Assembly: GCA_045657625.1 (NCBI GenBank)
Contig: JAZOTM010000044.1
Coordinates: 1-36,832 of the forward strand
Source of the DNA: JAZOTM01 sp045657625
GTDB lineage: Bacteria > Bacillota > Clostridia > Lachnospirales > Lachnospiraceae
Length of the DNA: 36,832 nt
Direction: 5' to 3'
The stretch's first letter is position 1; each line of letters opens with the position of its first letter. The notes below the pieces were generated by a model that was not told the DNA's origin, made no database searches, and saw only the letters and a program-made list of their open reading frames with translations. The position numbers and the translations under genes are program-made. Positions 22,540 to 31,380 of this stretch are shown here, piece by piece.

Positions 22540-23826
22540 ATGATTGATATTAAGTTTTTAAGAGAAAATCCAGATGTGGTAAAAGAAAACATCAAGAAAA
22601 AATACCAGGATAAGAAACTTCCACTTGTTGATGAAGTAATTGCACTTGATCAGCAGGTTCGTGCTGTACAGCAGGAAGGTGACGATTTACGTGCAAAGAG
22701 AAATTCTTTGTCTAAGCAGATCGGTCAGCTTATGGGACAGGGCAAGAAGGAAGAAGCAGAGCAGGTAAAAGCAGAAGTAAATGCGTTTGCAGAACGTCTT
22801 GCTGAGTTAGAGGAAAGTCAGAGAGAATTGCAGGATAAGATCACTACAATTATGATGACAATTCCAAACATCATTGATGAAAGCGTTCCGATTGGACCGG
22901 ACGATTCCTGCAATGTAGAAATTGAAAAGTTTGGTGAGCCGGTTGTTCCGGATTTCGAGATTCCATATCATACAGACATTATGTCTCGTTTTGATGGTAT
23001 TGATTTGGATGCAGCAGGTAAGGTTGCTGGAAATGGTTTCTATTACTTAATGGGAGACATTGCACGTCTTCATTCCGCTGTCATCTCTTACGCTAGAGAC
23101 TTTATGATCAATCGTGGATTTACCTATTGTGTACCGCCATTCATGATTCGTTCTAATGTGGTAACCGGTGTTATGAGTTTCGACGAAATGGATGCCATGA
23201 TGTATAAAATCGAAGGGGAAGATTTATATTTAATCGGAACCAGTGAGCATTCCATGATTGGTAAATTCATTGATACTGTAAACGACGAAGAAAAATTACC
23301 TTATACTTTGACCAGTTATTCTCCATGTTTCCGTAAGGAAAAAGGAGCACATGGTATTGAAGAACGTGGTGTATATCGTATTCACCAGTTTGAGAAACAG
23401 GAAATGATCGTTGTATGTAAGCCGGAAGAATCCAAAGAATGGTATGATAAATTATGGCAGAATACCGTAGATTTATTCCGCAGTTTGGATATCCCGGTAC
23501 GTACTTTAGAGTGCTGTTCCGGAGATTTGGCTGACTTGAAGGTAAAATCTTGTGACGTAGAAGCATGGTCTCCACGTCAGAAGAAGTATTTTGAGGTTGG
23601 TAGCTGCTCCAATTTAGGAGATGCACAGGCAAGACGTTTGAAGATTCGCGTAAAGAGCGGAAAAGAAAAATATTTTGCACACACCTTAAATAATACGGTA
23701 GTTGCACCACCGCGTATGTTAATTGCGTTCTTAGAGAACAATTTAAATGAAGATGGCAGTGTCAACATTCCAAAGGCACTTCAGCCATATATGGGTGGAA
23801 CAGAAAAATTGATTCCAAAGAATTAA
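22540..23826 (+). CDS. serS: Seryl-tRNA synthetase (archaeal-looking type)
   Basis: Charges tRNA-Ser with serine. The 428-residue enzyme has an N-terminal coiled-coil arm (about 25-105) that grips the long variable arm of tRNA-Ser, then a class II catalytic core. Motif 2 reads S-P-C-F-R-K-E with Arg265, followed by G-A-H-G-I-E-E-R-G-V-Y-R-I-H-Q-F. Motif 3 reads H-T-L-N-N-T-V-V-A-P-P-R with Arg392. The usual bacterial motif 3 has G-S-G-L-A-V-G-R, and G-T-S-E-H-S replaces the common P-T-A-E-V-P; both are closer to archaeal or eukaryotic SerRS. I start at ATG 22540 (AGGGG at 22529-22533); the adjacent GTG at 22537 would add one residue. A horizontal origin is possible but not shown. Confidence 0.93.
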   Translation: MIDIKFLRENPDVVKENIKKKYQDKKLPLVDEVIALDQQVRAVQQEGDDLRAKRNSLSKQIGQLMGQGKKEEAEQVKAEVNAFAERLAELEESQRELQDKITTIMMTIPNIIDESVPIGPDDSCNVEIEKFGEPVVPDFEIPYHTDIMSRFDGIDLDAAGKVAGNGFYYLMGDIARLHSAVISYARDFMINRGFTYCVPPFMIRSNVVTGVMSFDEMDAMMYKIEGEDLYLIGTSEHSMIGKFIDTVNDEEKLPYTLTSYSPCFRKEKGAHGIEERGVYRIHQFEKQEMIVVCKPEESKEWYDKLWQNTVDLFRSLDIPVRTLECCSGDLADLKVKSCDVEAWSPRQKKYFEVGSCSNLGDAQARRLKIRVKSGKEKYFAHTLNNTVVAPPRMLIAFLENNLNEDGSVNIPKALQPYMGGTEKLIPKN

Positions 23827-23834
23827 TGAATAGG

Positions 23835-23876
23835 AAGAGCATGTTTCGGGCGTCTGGCCTGAGATGTGCTCTTTTT
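23835..23876 (+). terminator. Intrinsic terminator after serS
   Basis: A 17-pair stem, from AAGAGC (23835) to GCTCTT (23868-23873), including several G-T pairs around a GTCTG loop, followed by T. Confidence 0.85.
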
Positions 23877-23928
23877 GTATAAAAATATTGGCTTCGTGAA
23901 TAAAAATTAGTACACTTTTTTCACAGAT

Positions 23929-23958
23929 TTGAGGTTGAAAAAAGTTTCTTTCTATGAT
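23929..23958 (+). promoter_or_regulatory. carAB promoter
   Basis: TTGAGG (23929-23934), 18-base spacer, TATGAT (23953-23958). The start would be near 23965, at the 5' edge of the leader structure. Confidence 0.6.
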
Positions 23959-23963
23959 AAGTT

Positions 23964-24098
23964 ATATAGCGAAAGTTAAATGACGGGTACTCATAAGGAC
24001 TTCTTATAAGTATCATAAAAAATGCATAATGTGACTGCAGGATGATAGGGTTTTCCTGCAGATTAAAAAAAAACGCTATATTTAGACGTTTTTTTTTT
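23964..24098 (+). promoter_or_regulatory. carAB leader: junction fold exclusive with a terminator
   Basis: ATATAGCG (23964-23971) can pair with CGCTATAT (24074-24081), closing a junction that holds two hairpins. Hairpin 1: GGTACTCATAAG (23986-23997) with CTTATAAGTATC (24003-24014). Hairpin 2: CTGCAGGA (24035-24042) with TCCTGCAG (24054-24061), 11-base loop. The 3' part of the closing stem lies inside a terminator, AAAAAAAAACG (24065-24075) with CGTTTTTTTTT (24087-24097), so both cannot form at once. This is the layout of an attenuator or riboswitch. I do not see the PyrR-binding loop, purine aptamer, T-box or other known aptamer signature. Confidence 0.65.
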
Positions 24099-24136
24099 AC
24101 GGGAAAATTTAAGAATAGGAAAGGATAATACGAAGA

Positions 24137-25207
24137 ATGAAGGCTTTTCTCATTTTGGAAGACGGCACCGTCTTTGAAGGAACCAGCATTGGATCCACAA
24201 AAGAAGTAATTAGTGAAATTGTATTTAATACCTCTATGACAGGGTATTTGGAGGTACTGACAGATCCTTCCTATGCAGGACAGGCTGTAGTAATGACCTA
24301 TCCTTTAATTGGTAATTATGGTATTACACCGGATATGGAATCGGAACGTCCTTGGCCGGACGGATATATCGTGCGAGAACTTTCTCGTATGCCTAGTAAT
24401 TTCCGTACCGAAGGAACCATTCAGGATTTCTTGCTGACGCATGATATTCCGGGAATCGCAGGAATCGATACCAGAGCATTGACCAAGCTTTTACGTGATA
24501 AGGGAACCATGAATGGTATGATTACCACCAATGAAAACTATAATGTAGAAGAAATTCTTCCTGCACTTCATGCATATACCACAGGAAACGTGGTAGATAA
24601 AGTAACCTGTAGTGAAAAACAGGTGATGGAAGGACCTGGAAAGAAGGTCGCTCTTTTAGATCTTGGAGCAAAAAGAAATATTGCTCGTTCTTTAAATGAC
24701 AGAGGATGTCAGGTAACTATTTATCCTGCACATACATCTGCAGAAGAAATTTTAGCAGATGCACCGGACGGAATTATGTTGTCCAACGGACCGGGAGATC
24801 CAAAGGATTGTCAGGATATCATCAAAGAAATCAAAAAATTATATGATAGTGATACCCCAATTTTTGCAATTTGCTTGGGACATCAGTTGATGGCGTTAGC
24901 AAATGGTGCAGATACGCATAAAATGAAATATGGACATCGTGGTGGAAACCATCCGGTAAAAGATTTGGAAACCGGAAGAGTATACATTTCTTCACAGAAT
25001 CATGGCTATGTGGTAGATGTGGATAGCTTGGATGAAAGCATTGCAGTACCGGCATTTTGTAATGTAAACGATGGCACCAACGAAGGTTTGAAATACACCG
25101 GAAAGAACATCTTTACGGTACAGTTCCATCCGGAAGCTTGTCCGGGACCACAGGACTCCGGCTACTTGTTTGACAGATTTATCAATATGATGGGAGGAGC
25201 AGAATAA
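24137..25207 (+). CDS. carA: Carbamoyl-phosphate synthase small (glutaminase) subunit
   Basis: Hydrolyses glutamine and feeds ammonia to CarB, for pyrimidine and arginine synthesis. The 356-residue protein has the N-terminal CPSase_sm domain (F-N-T-S-M-T-G-Y near 30-40, P-L-I-G-N-Y-G near 57-63) and a class I glutamine amidotransferase. The triad is Cys246 in I-C-L-G-H-Q, His331 and Glu333 in F-H-P-E. The oxyanion segment L-S-N-G-P-G-D-P precedes it. The ribosome site is AGGAAAGG at 24117-24124. The stop overlaps the carB ATG by one base (T-A-A-T-G), implying tight coupling. The leader carries a terminator, so expression is probably attenuated. Confidence 0.96.
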   Translation: MKAFLILEDGTVFEGTSIGSTKEVISEIVFNTSMTGYLEVLTDPSYAGQAVVMTYPLIGNYGITPDMESERPWPDGYIVRELSRMPSNFRTEGTIQDFLLTHDIPGIAGIDTRALTKLLRDKGTMNGMITTNENYNVEEILPALHAYTTGNVVDKVTCSEKQVMEGPGKKVALLDLGAKRNIARSLNDRGCQVTIYPAHTSAEEILADAPDGIMLSNGPGDPKDCQDIIKEIKKLYDSDTPIFAICLGHQLMALANGADTHKMKYGHRGGNHPVKDLETGRVYISSQNHGYVVDVDSLDESIAVPAFCNVNDGTNEGLKYTGKNIFTVQFHPEACPGPQDSGYLFDRFINMMGGAE

Positions 25208-28200
25208 TGCCACGTAATCAAGAAATTAAAAAAGTAATGGTCATCGGCTCCGGCCCAATTGTCATTGGTCAGGCAGCAGAATTCGATTATGCAGGAACAC
25301 AGGCTTGCCGTTCTTTGAAAGAAGAAGGCGTAGATGTATGCTTGGTAAACTCTAACCCTGCAACAATCATGACAGATAAAGAAATTGCAGATCAGGTTTA
25401 TATCGAACCTTTAAATGTAAAAGTATTAGAAGAAATTATTTTAAAAGAAAAGCCGGATAGTGTACTTCCTACTTTGGGAGGACAGGCAGGTTTGAATCTT
25501 GGTATGGAACTTGCAGAATCCGGATTTTTGGAAAAACATGGTGTGAAGTTAATCGGAACCACAGCGGAAACGATTTTCCGTGCGGAAGATAGACAGGCAT
25601 TCAAGGACACCATGGAAAAAATTGGAGAGCCTGTAGCAGCTTCTCTTGTCGTACATAATGTAGAAGATGGTATCAAGTTTACAAATACCATTGGATATCC
25701 GGTAGTACTTCGTCCGGCGTATACCTTAGGTGGATCCGGCGGTGGTATTGCACACAATGAGCAGGAATTAATCGACATCTTGACCAATGGTCTTCGTCTT
25801 TCTCGTGTAGGAGAAGTTTTGGTAGAACGTTGTATCGCAGGATGGAAGGAAATCGAATACGAAGTTATGCGCGATAGCGCCGGCAACTGCATCACGGTAT
25901 GTAATATGGAAAATATTGATCCGGTTGGAGTACACACCGGTGACAGTATCGTAGTAGCACCTTCTCAGACCTTGTCTGATAAGGAATACCAGATGCTTCG
26001 TACTTCTGCGTTGAACATCATTTCGGAACTTGGAATTACCGGTGGATGTAACGTACAGTATGCATTAAATCCAAATAGTTTTGAATATTGTGTAATTGAA
26101 GTAAATCCTCGTGTTAGCCGTTCTTCTGCTTTGGCAAGTAAGGCAACAGGTTATCCGATTGCAAAGGTTGCAGCAAAGATTGCTTTGGGATATACCTTGG
26201 ATGAAATTAAAAATGCAATTACCGAAAAGACTTATGCAAGTTTTGAGCCAATGTTGGATTACTGTGTCGTAAAAATCCCGCGTTTGCCATTTGATAAATT
26301 TATCACTGCAAAACGTACACTTACAACACAGATGAAGGCAACCGGTGAAGTTATGAGTATTTGCAATAGCTTCGAAGGTGCTTTAATGAAGGCCATTCGT
26401 TCTTTGGAACAGCATGTAGACAGTTTGATGTCCTACGACTTCTCCAACTTGACAGATGACGAACTTATGAAACAGTTGGAAGTGGTAGATGACCGTAGAA
26501 TCTGGGTAATCGCAGAAGCATTGCGTAGAAAAGTATCTTATGATACTATTTTTGAAATCACAAAGATTGATCGTTGGTTTGTAGATAAATTCGCAATTCT
26601 TGTAGAGATGGAAGAAAGACTTCGCTCTGAAGAATTGACGGTAGACTTATTAAAGGAAGCAAAACGCATTGAATTCCCGGATAATGTCATTGCAGATTTA
26701 ACCGGAAAGACTGAAGAAGAAATCAAAAATATGCGTTATGAGAACGGCATTGTAGCAGCGTTCAAGATGGTTGATACTTGTGCAGCTGAGTTTGAAGCTT
26801 CGACTCCTTACTATTATTCTTGCTTCGGAAGCGAAAATGAAGCAGTAGAAACAAAGGATAAGAAGAAGGTATTGGTACTTGGTTCCGGACCAATTCGTAT
26901 CGGTCAGGGTATCGAGTTTGACTTCTGTTCTGTACATGCAACTTGGGCATTCTCCAAGGTCGGTTATGAGACCATCATTGTAAACAACAATCCGGAAACC
27001 GTAAGTACTGACTTTGATATTGCGGATAAGTTATACTTTGAACCATTGACTCCGGAAGATGTGGAAAATATCGTTCGTATTGAGAAACCGGACGGAGCAG
27101 TGGTACAGTTTGGTGGACAGACAGCGATTAAGTTGACAGAAGACTTGATGAAGATGGGTGTGCCGATTTTAGGAACTGCAGCAGAAGATGTAGATGCAGC
27201 AGAAGACCGTGAACTTTTCGATCAGATTTTGGAACAGACGAAAATTCCAAGAGCTGCCGGTGGTACTGTTTTCACAGCGGAAGAAGCAAAAGAAGTAGCC
27301 AATCGCTTAGGATATCCGGTACTTGTACGTCCTTCCTATGTACTTGGTGGACAAGGCATGCAGATTGCAATTTCAGATGAAGAAATTGAAGAGTTTATGG
27401 CGGTAATCAATCGTTATGCGCAGGATCATCCAATTTTGGTTGATAAGTATTTGCAGGGTAAAGAGTTGGAAGTTGACGCCGTATGCGACGGAACAGATAT
27501 TTTGATCCCGGGAATTATGGAACATATTGAACGTACTGGTGTCCATTCCGGAGATAGTATTTCCGTATATCCGGCTCCTACCATCAGCGATAAGGTTAGA
27601 GATACCATTGCAGAATACTCCAGAAGACTTGCAAAAGCATTGCATGTAAAAGGATTAATCAATATTCAGTTTATTGCAGTAGAAGATGAGGTTTACGTAA
27701 TCGAAGTAAATCCACGTTCTTCTCGTACCGTACCATATATTAGTAAGGTTACCGGTATCCCGATTGTAGACTTGGCATGCGAAGTCATCATGGGCAAGAA
27801 GATTAAAGATCTTGGATTTGAACCGGGACTTCAGCCAAATGCGGAATACTATGCAATCAAAATGCCGGTATTCTCCTTTGAAAAGATTCGTGGTGCAGAA
27901 ATCAGCTTAGGACCGGAAATGAAGTCCACCGGTGAGTGCTTAGGTATTGCAAAAGACTTTAATGAAGCTTTGTACAAAGCATTCTTAGGTGCAGGCGTAG
28001 AACTTCCAAAACATAAGCAGATGATTATGACTGTAAAAGACAGTGATAAGGAAGAAGCACTTCAGGTTGGAAAACGTTTTGAAGCTTTGGGCTACAAGAT
28101 TTATGCAACCAGAAGTACTGCGAAATATTTGCAGGAAAATGGAGTGAATGCCCTTCGCGTCAATAAGTTGAATCAGGAATCACCAACAGTCATGGACTTG

Positions 28201-28413
28201 TTATTAGGACATAAGATTGACTTGGTAGTAAATACACCTACTCAGGGACGTGATAAGACCAGAGATGGTTTCTTGATTCGTCGTACGGCTATTGAAACAG
28301 GTGTAAATGTACTTACTTCTATGGATACAGCCAATGCCCTTGCTCGTTCTTTGGAGACAGCAAGCAAAGAATTGACAGTCATCGATATCGCAAAAGTAGA
28401 CCGCAGAGGTTAA
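25207..28413 (+). CDS. carB: Carbamoyl-phosphate synthase large subunit
   Basis: Makes carbamoyl phosphate from bicarbonate, two ATP and ammonia delivered by CarA. At 1068 residues it has both homologous ATP-grasp halves. Half 1 opens K-V-M-V-I-G-S-G-P-I-V-I-G-Q-A-A-E-F-D-Y, and half 2 (near 553) opens V-L-V-L-G-S-G-P-I-R-I-G-Q-G-I-E-F-D. Each half has a P-S-Q or P-A-P-type and N-P-R-(V/S)-S-R metal site. The C-terminal allosteric MGS-like domain (about 935-1068) ends with T-P-T-Q-G and R-R-T-A. No pyr or arg genes adjoin, so which pathway it mainly serves cannot be told here. A terminator follows. Confidence 0.97.
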   Translation: MPRNQEIKKVMVIGSGPIVIGQAAEFDYAGTQACRSLKEEGVDVCLVNSNPATIMTDKEIADQVYIEPLNVKVLEEIILKEKPDSVLPTLGGQAGLNLGMELAESGFLEKHGVKLIGTTAETIFRAEDRQAFKDTMEKIGEPVAASLVVHNVEDGIKFTNTIGYPVVLRPAYTLGGSGGGIAHNEQELIDILTNGLRLSRVGEVLVERCIAGWKEIEYEVMRDSAGNCITVCNMENIDPVGVHTGDSIVVAPSQTLSDKEYQMLRTSALNIISELGITGGCNVQYALNPNSFEYCVIEVNPRVSRSSALASKATGYPIAKVAAKIALGYTLDEIKNAITEKTYASFEPMLDYCVVKIPRLPFDKFITAKRTLTTQMKATGEVMSICNSFEGALMKAIRSLEQHVDSLMSYDFSNLTDDELMKQLEVVDDRRIWVIAEALRRKVSYDTIFEITKIDRWFVDKFAILVEMEERLRSEELTVDLLKEAKRIEFPDNVIADLTGKTEEEIKNMRYENGIVAAFKMVDTCAAEFEASTPYYYSCFGSENEAVETKDKKKVLVLGSGPIRIGQGIEFDFCSVHATWAFSKVGYETIIVNNNPETVSTDFDIADKLYFEPLTPEDVENIVRIEKPDGAVVQFGGQTAIKLTEDLMKMGVPILGTAAEDVDAAEDRELFDQILEQTKIPRAAGGTVFTAEEAKEVANRLGYPVLVRPSYVLGGQGMQIAISDEEIEEFMAVINRYAQDHPILVDKYLQGKELEVDAVCDGTDILIPGIMEHIERTGVHSGDSISVYPAPTISDKVRDTIAEYSRRLAKALHVKGLINIQFIAVEDEVYVIEVNPRSSRTVPYISKVTGIPIVDLACEVIMGKKIKDLGFEPGLQPNAEYYAIKMPVFSFEKIRGAEISLGPEMKSTGECLGIAKDFNEALYKAFLGAGVELPKHKQMIMTVKDSDKEEALQVGKRFEALGYKIYATRSTAKYLQENGVNALRVNKLNQESPTVMDLLLGHKIDLVVNTPTQGRDKTRDGFLIRRTAIETGVNVLTSMDTANALARSLETASKELTVIDIAKVDRRG

Positions 28414-28451
28414 GAAGAAAAGAAGGGGTGATTGCCCCGGAGCAATAAGAA

Positions 28452-28494
28452 ACCCTCCTTACTGGTTGGAATGATACCGGTAAGGAGGGTTTTT
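28452..28494. terminator. Terminator between carB and the HD-GYP gene
   Basis: ACCCTCCTTACTGGT (28452-28466) pairs with ACCGGTAAGGAGGGT (28476-28490), 15 pairs with one G-T, then TTTTT. It ends carAB and may serve the converging minus-strand gene, although T enrichment on that side is weak. Confidence 0.9.
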
Positions 28495-28508
28495 ATTTGT
28501 CATAAAGA

Positions 28509-29864
28509 TTATTTTAATTTTTTTCTCGGCTTTTTCGGCTTTGGTGCTTCCACCGGTGCATCGGTAGAAGGTGCGCTTGCGCTATCTGCTGTGGCAGCTA
28601 CAGGTGTAGCAGTAGGAGCAGCTGTGGCGGCTGGTGCCTTTGTACCGGAAACGGTGGCTGCGGTCTTTGCGGCTGCTTTTGATGTGGCGGTACCACTGGT
28701 CTGCGGCATACGAAGAGCGGATAAAGACTTGGCAACCACTTTTTTGCTGGCTTCCGGTGAAGAACGGAAACGCTGCAAGGAATTGTTGTCCACATGGATA
28801 CGATTATCCATGGTTTTCATAACATCCTTGATTTGAAATTCTGCCGGAGTCCGGGAAGAAGCCAAATCATAGACGAAGTTGTTGGAGAACAGCAGTACCA
28901 CAGGGTGTGCGAAATCGCTTTCGTTTTCTGTGATAACAAGGGCTTTTTCTCCATTGCGAAGATCTACACAGCAACCGGCAGGTAAAATCTGAATGGATTC
29001 GATTAAGGCACGGATGTTTGTGAGACCATACTGTGCTTCGTGACGAAGGAGATGCTGAATCGTCAAAAATTCAGAAGTAGGTGCTCCCTGTACGTTCATG
29101 GCGGTCATGCGATCATAGGTATCCGCAGTACGAATCATTTGAGCTCCCGGTAACCATTTTACGGAAGAAGCTTTTTTCTCGTCGATGCTTGTGAAGGATA
29201 CGATCTGATTTAAAAGTTCCAGACATCCTTCCGGGAAAATATCCTTGGATTTCGGATTGGTATTTAAGTCTTCGTAACCTTTTTTACGCATCTGCATTAA
29301 TAGCTGTTTTTCATTGCTATTTAAATTGGAATTGGTAAATAAGGTTTGTTTATCTTCTAAATATAAGTATCCAATATCATAAAGCAAGGCAGCTGTTACA
29401 AAACGAATCTGTTCCGGATAACTGGCTTTTAATTGGCAAGAAAGCATAGCGGTAAGTATACCTACATTTAATGCATGCTTATACACATAATCGGAGGTGC
29501 TACGAAGGGACTGGGTAAAATTGATCTTGTGATCCAAGGTACCATAGTTTCGAATGATATTTTGTACCAAGCGATTTAATACCTTCGGGTCTTTGCCTTC
29601 GCGTAGGGCATCCATAATGTCACGCATTTGGAAGACGGATACGGTTTGGAACTGTTCGAAATCTAAGTCTTCCTGTGTCAGTGGTGGCACCGGTTCTGCC
29701 GGTTCCAAAATATAAATACCGATTAATTCGAAGTTTTCGATGTTTTTTATTCCTTTATCCGTGAGCTTGGTGTCACGGTCGTAAAGCATAACGCCGGTTT
29801 TTCCATAGATAGGCTTTGCCAAGCGCATACCTGGTTTTAAATTAGAAGTTTCTATGAACTGCAT
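28509..29864 (-). CDS. Degenerate HD-GYP-like protein with Ala/Pro/Lys tail
   Basis: The fold resembles HD-GYP cyclic di-GMP phosphodiesterases, but the catalytic residues are lost. Residues 126-135 (Y-V-Y-K-H-A-L-N-V-G) keep the helix with His130 and Asn133. The family's L-L-H-D-I-G-K appears as L-L-Y-D-I-G-Y at 160-166, so both the metal His and the Lys are gone. The GYP segment is reduced to K-K-G-Y-E-D-L. R-T-A-D-T-Y-D-R-M-T-A at 245-255 is retained. Residues about 375-440 are rich in Ala, Thr, Ser and Pro, and the chain ends in a basic P-K-K-P-R-K-K-L-K. It may be a non-catalytic binder or scaffold (inference). AAGGAGAGA precedes the ATG. It diverges from the cell-wall hydrolase gene. 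Confidence 0.85.
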   Translation of the reverse strand: MQFIETSNLKPGMRLAKPIYGKTGVMLYDRDTKLTDKGIKNIENFELIGIYILEPAEPVPPLTQEDLDFEQFQTVSVFQMRDIMDALREGKDPKVLNRLVQNIIRNYGTLDHKINFTQSLRSTSDYVYKHALNVGILTAMLSCQLKASYPEQIRFVTAALLYDIGYLYLEDKQTLFTNSNLNSNEKQLLMQMRKKGYEDLNTNPKSKDIFPEGCLELLNQIVSFTSIDEKKASSVKWLPGAQMIRTADTYDRMTAMNVQGAPTSEFLTIQHLLRHEAQYGLTNIRALIESIQILPAGCCVDLRNGEKALVITENESDFAHPVVLLFSNNFVYDLASSRTPAEFQIKDVMKTMDNRIHVDNNSLQRFRSSPEASKKVVAKSLSALRMPQTSGTATSKAAAKTAATVSGTKAPAATAAPTATPVAATADSASAPSTDAPVEAPKPKKPRKKLK

Positions 29865-29923
29865 AAATATAATCTCTCCTTGCGCAAATTGTACCTCCAG
29901 CGACTTACTAAAAATATACCATA

Positions 29924-29952
29924 TTGAAAGGGGTTCTACAATTAGCTATAAT
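29924..29952 (+). promoter_or_regulatory. Promoter of the cell-wall hydrolase gene
   Basis: TTGAAA (29924-29929), 17-base spacer, TATAAT (29947-29952). The minus strand of the same stretch has TGGTATATT, a possible extended -10 for the HD-GYP gene, so the two promoters may overlap. Confidence 0.82.
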
Positions 29953-29979
29953 ATAGAAAAAGTTTTAATCAGGTGAAAT

Positions 29980-31194
29980 ATGAGAAAGTTTATTAGCAAA
30001 AAAAAGGTATTGGCATTAATGCTATGTTTTTCCCTTGTTTTTGCATCTCAACCGGTTTACGGTACTACTTCAGATTTGCTGGAAGAGCAACAAGAGAAGT
30101 TGAGCAACTTGGAGGAGCAGCAAAAAGAAGCGGAGGAAGAGGCAGAGGCCTATGCCAACGAAAAAGAAGAGTTGGAGAGCACTTTGTCTTCCTTAAATAG
30201 TAGTTTACAAAGTTTGAGTGAGGATTTGGAAGAACTTGCCACTCAGATTTCGGATAAAACTGCAGAGATTGAGGATACGAAGGAAGCCATCGAAGAAGCA
30301 GAGACCTTATTGGCAGAAGCAGAAGAGACGGCAGATACACAGTATGAAAATATGAAGCTTCGTATTCAATATATGTACGAACATGGAACAGATTCCCTGT
30401 TTTTATCTTTGCTTACTGCGGAGTCTATTTCGGACTTTTTGAATAAGGCAGAGTATATTGAACAGATTAGTTCTTACGATCGCGAAATGTTGGAGGAATA
30501 CCAAGAGACTACAGCGACGATTGAAGAACAGAAGACAGCATTGGAAGATGCGGTAGCAGCATTGGAAGAAGAGGAAGCAGAACTGGAGACCTTGAAAAAG
30601 ACCAATGCGGCAAAACAAGCGCAGGTATCCGCATCCATTACCAGTACGCAGGAGGATATCACGACTTCGGAGGAGAACTTGGCGGATGCAGAAAGCAAAG
30701 CTGCTGAATTGCAGGAGCAGATTGATGCAGAGCTTGCTTATGAAGCTGTTTTGGAACAACAATTGGCAGCAGAAGAAGCGGCACGTATTGCAGAAATTCA
30801 ACAGCAAGAAGCAGAAAATACAGCAGAAGCGGTTGTCAGTGATTCAGAATCGGATTTGACCTTACTGGCGGCATTGATTTATTGCGAAGCCGGTGGTGAG
30901 ATATATGAAGGGCAGGTAGCAGTTGGATGCGTGGTTATGAACCGCGTGCGAAGCAGTGCCTTTCCAAATACCGTATCCGGAGTAATCTACCAAAGCAATC
31001 AGTTTTCACCGGTAGCTTCCGGACGTTTGGCAACAGTACTTGCCAACGGATTGACTACAGATTCTTGCAGACAGGCGGCAGCCTACGTATTAGCAGGAAA
31101 CTTGCCATATCCGAATTTCCTATATTTTAGATCCGCTAGCGTGACCCTGGAAGGGGTTTCTGTTACCTGGATTGGAAACCAACAATTCTTTTAA
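29980..31194 (+). CDS. Secreted coiled-coil cell-wall hydrolase (SleB/Hydrolase_2 domain)
   Basis: Likely peptidoglycan hydrolase of the vegetative wall. Residues 1-28 are a signal peptide (basic K-K-K-V, hydrophobic core, probable cut after V-Y-G). Residues about 30-275 form a long Glu/Ala/Leu-rich coiled coil like PcsB/CwlO N-terminal regions, with a short non-coiled segment near 125-165 (Y-M-Y-E-H-G-T-D-S-L-F-L-S-L-L). The C-terminal domain (about 288-404) is Hydrolase_2: L-L-A-A-L-I-Y-C-E-A-G-G-E with Glu303, V-A-V-G-C-V-V-M-N-R-V, and N-Q-F-S-P-V. Such coiled coils are often controlled by FtsEX; no ftsEX lies here. A CAGGTGA site precedes the ATG. A spore-germination role is less likely given the coiled coil. 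Confidence 0.9.
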   Translation: MRKFISKKKVLALMLCFSLVFASQPVYGTTSDLLEEQQEKLSNLEEQQKEAEEEAEAYANEKEELESTLSSLNSSLQSLSEDLEELATQISDKTAEIEDTKEAIEEAETLLAEAEETADTQYENMKLRIQYMYEHGTDSLFLSLLTAESISDFLNKAEYIEQISSYDREMLEEYQETTATIEEQKTALEDAVAALEEEEAELETLKKTNAAKQAQVSASITSTQEDITTSEENLADAESKAAELQEQIDAELAYEAVLEQQLAAEEAARIAEIQQQEAENTAEAVVSDSESDLTLLAALIYCEAGGEIYEGQVAVGCVVMNRVRSSAFPNTVSGVIYQSNQFSPVASGRLATVLANGLTTDSCRQAAAYVLAGNLPYPNFLYFRSASVTLEGVSVTWIGNQQFF

Positions 31195-31201
31195 AGTTTC
31201 T

Positions 31202-31254
31202 AAGACCTTTCGATTTGTAAAATATATACAAAAATCGAGAGGTCTTTGTTTTTG
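31202..31254 (+). terminator. Intrinsic terminator after the cell-wall hydrolase gene
   Basis: AAGACCT (31202-31208) pairs with AGGTCTT (31240-31246). An inner stem of TCGATTTGTA with TACAAAAATCGA extends it. TTTGTTTTTG follows. Confidence 0.88.
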
Positions 31255-31279
31255 CAAAAAAACATTATGATAAAAAATT

Positions 31280-31301
31280 AACAAAAATGAAAATTTTTGT
31301 T
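31280..31301. repeat. AT-rich dyad upstream of the butyrate operon
   Basis: AACAAAAAT (31280-31288) and ATTTTTGTT (31293-31301) form a perfect 9-bp inverted repeat around GAAA. It could be a second weak terminator or a protein site; nothing in the sequence decides. Confidence 0.6.
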
Positions 31302-31380
31302 TTATTTTAGTCATAACTATGTTAAATTAGTTTTATGGACGGTTCTGAGAAGGGAATGTCTATATATTTTTTTTTCAGGC

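Noticed and set aside
23964..24098. PyrR-binding loop, purine riboswitch or T-box at the carAB leader
   Set aside because: The conserved loop, junction and specifier sequences of these classes are not present, so I left the leader unassigned.
25398..25937. Long minus-strand open frame (179 codons) inside carB, with several others antisense to carB, thl and hbd
   Set aside because: They mirror conserved coding sequence, have no ribosome site or recognisable product, and come from codon bias of the real gene.
28432..28836. Plus-strand frame of 134 codons rich in Ala and Val, opposite the HD-GYP gene
   Set aside because: It is the complement of the Ala/Pro-rich tail; it crosses a strong terminator at 28452-28494 and lacks family features.
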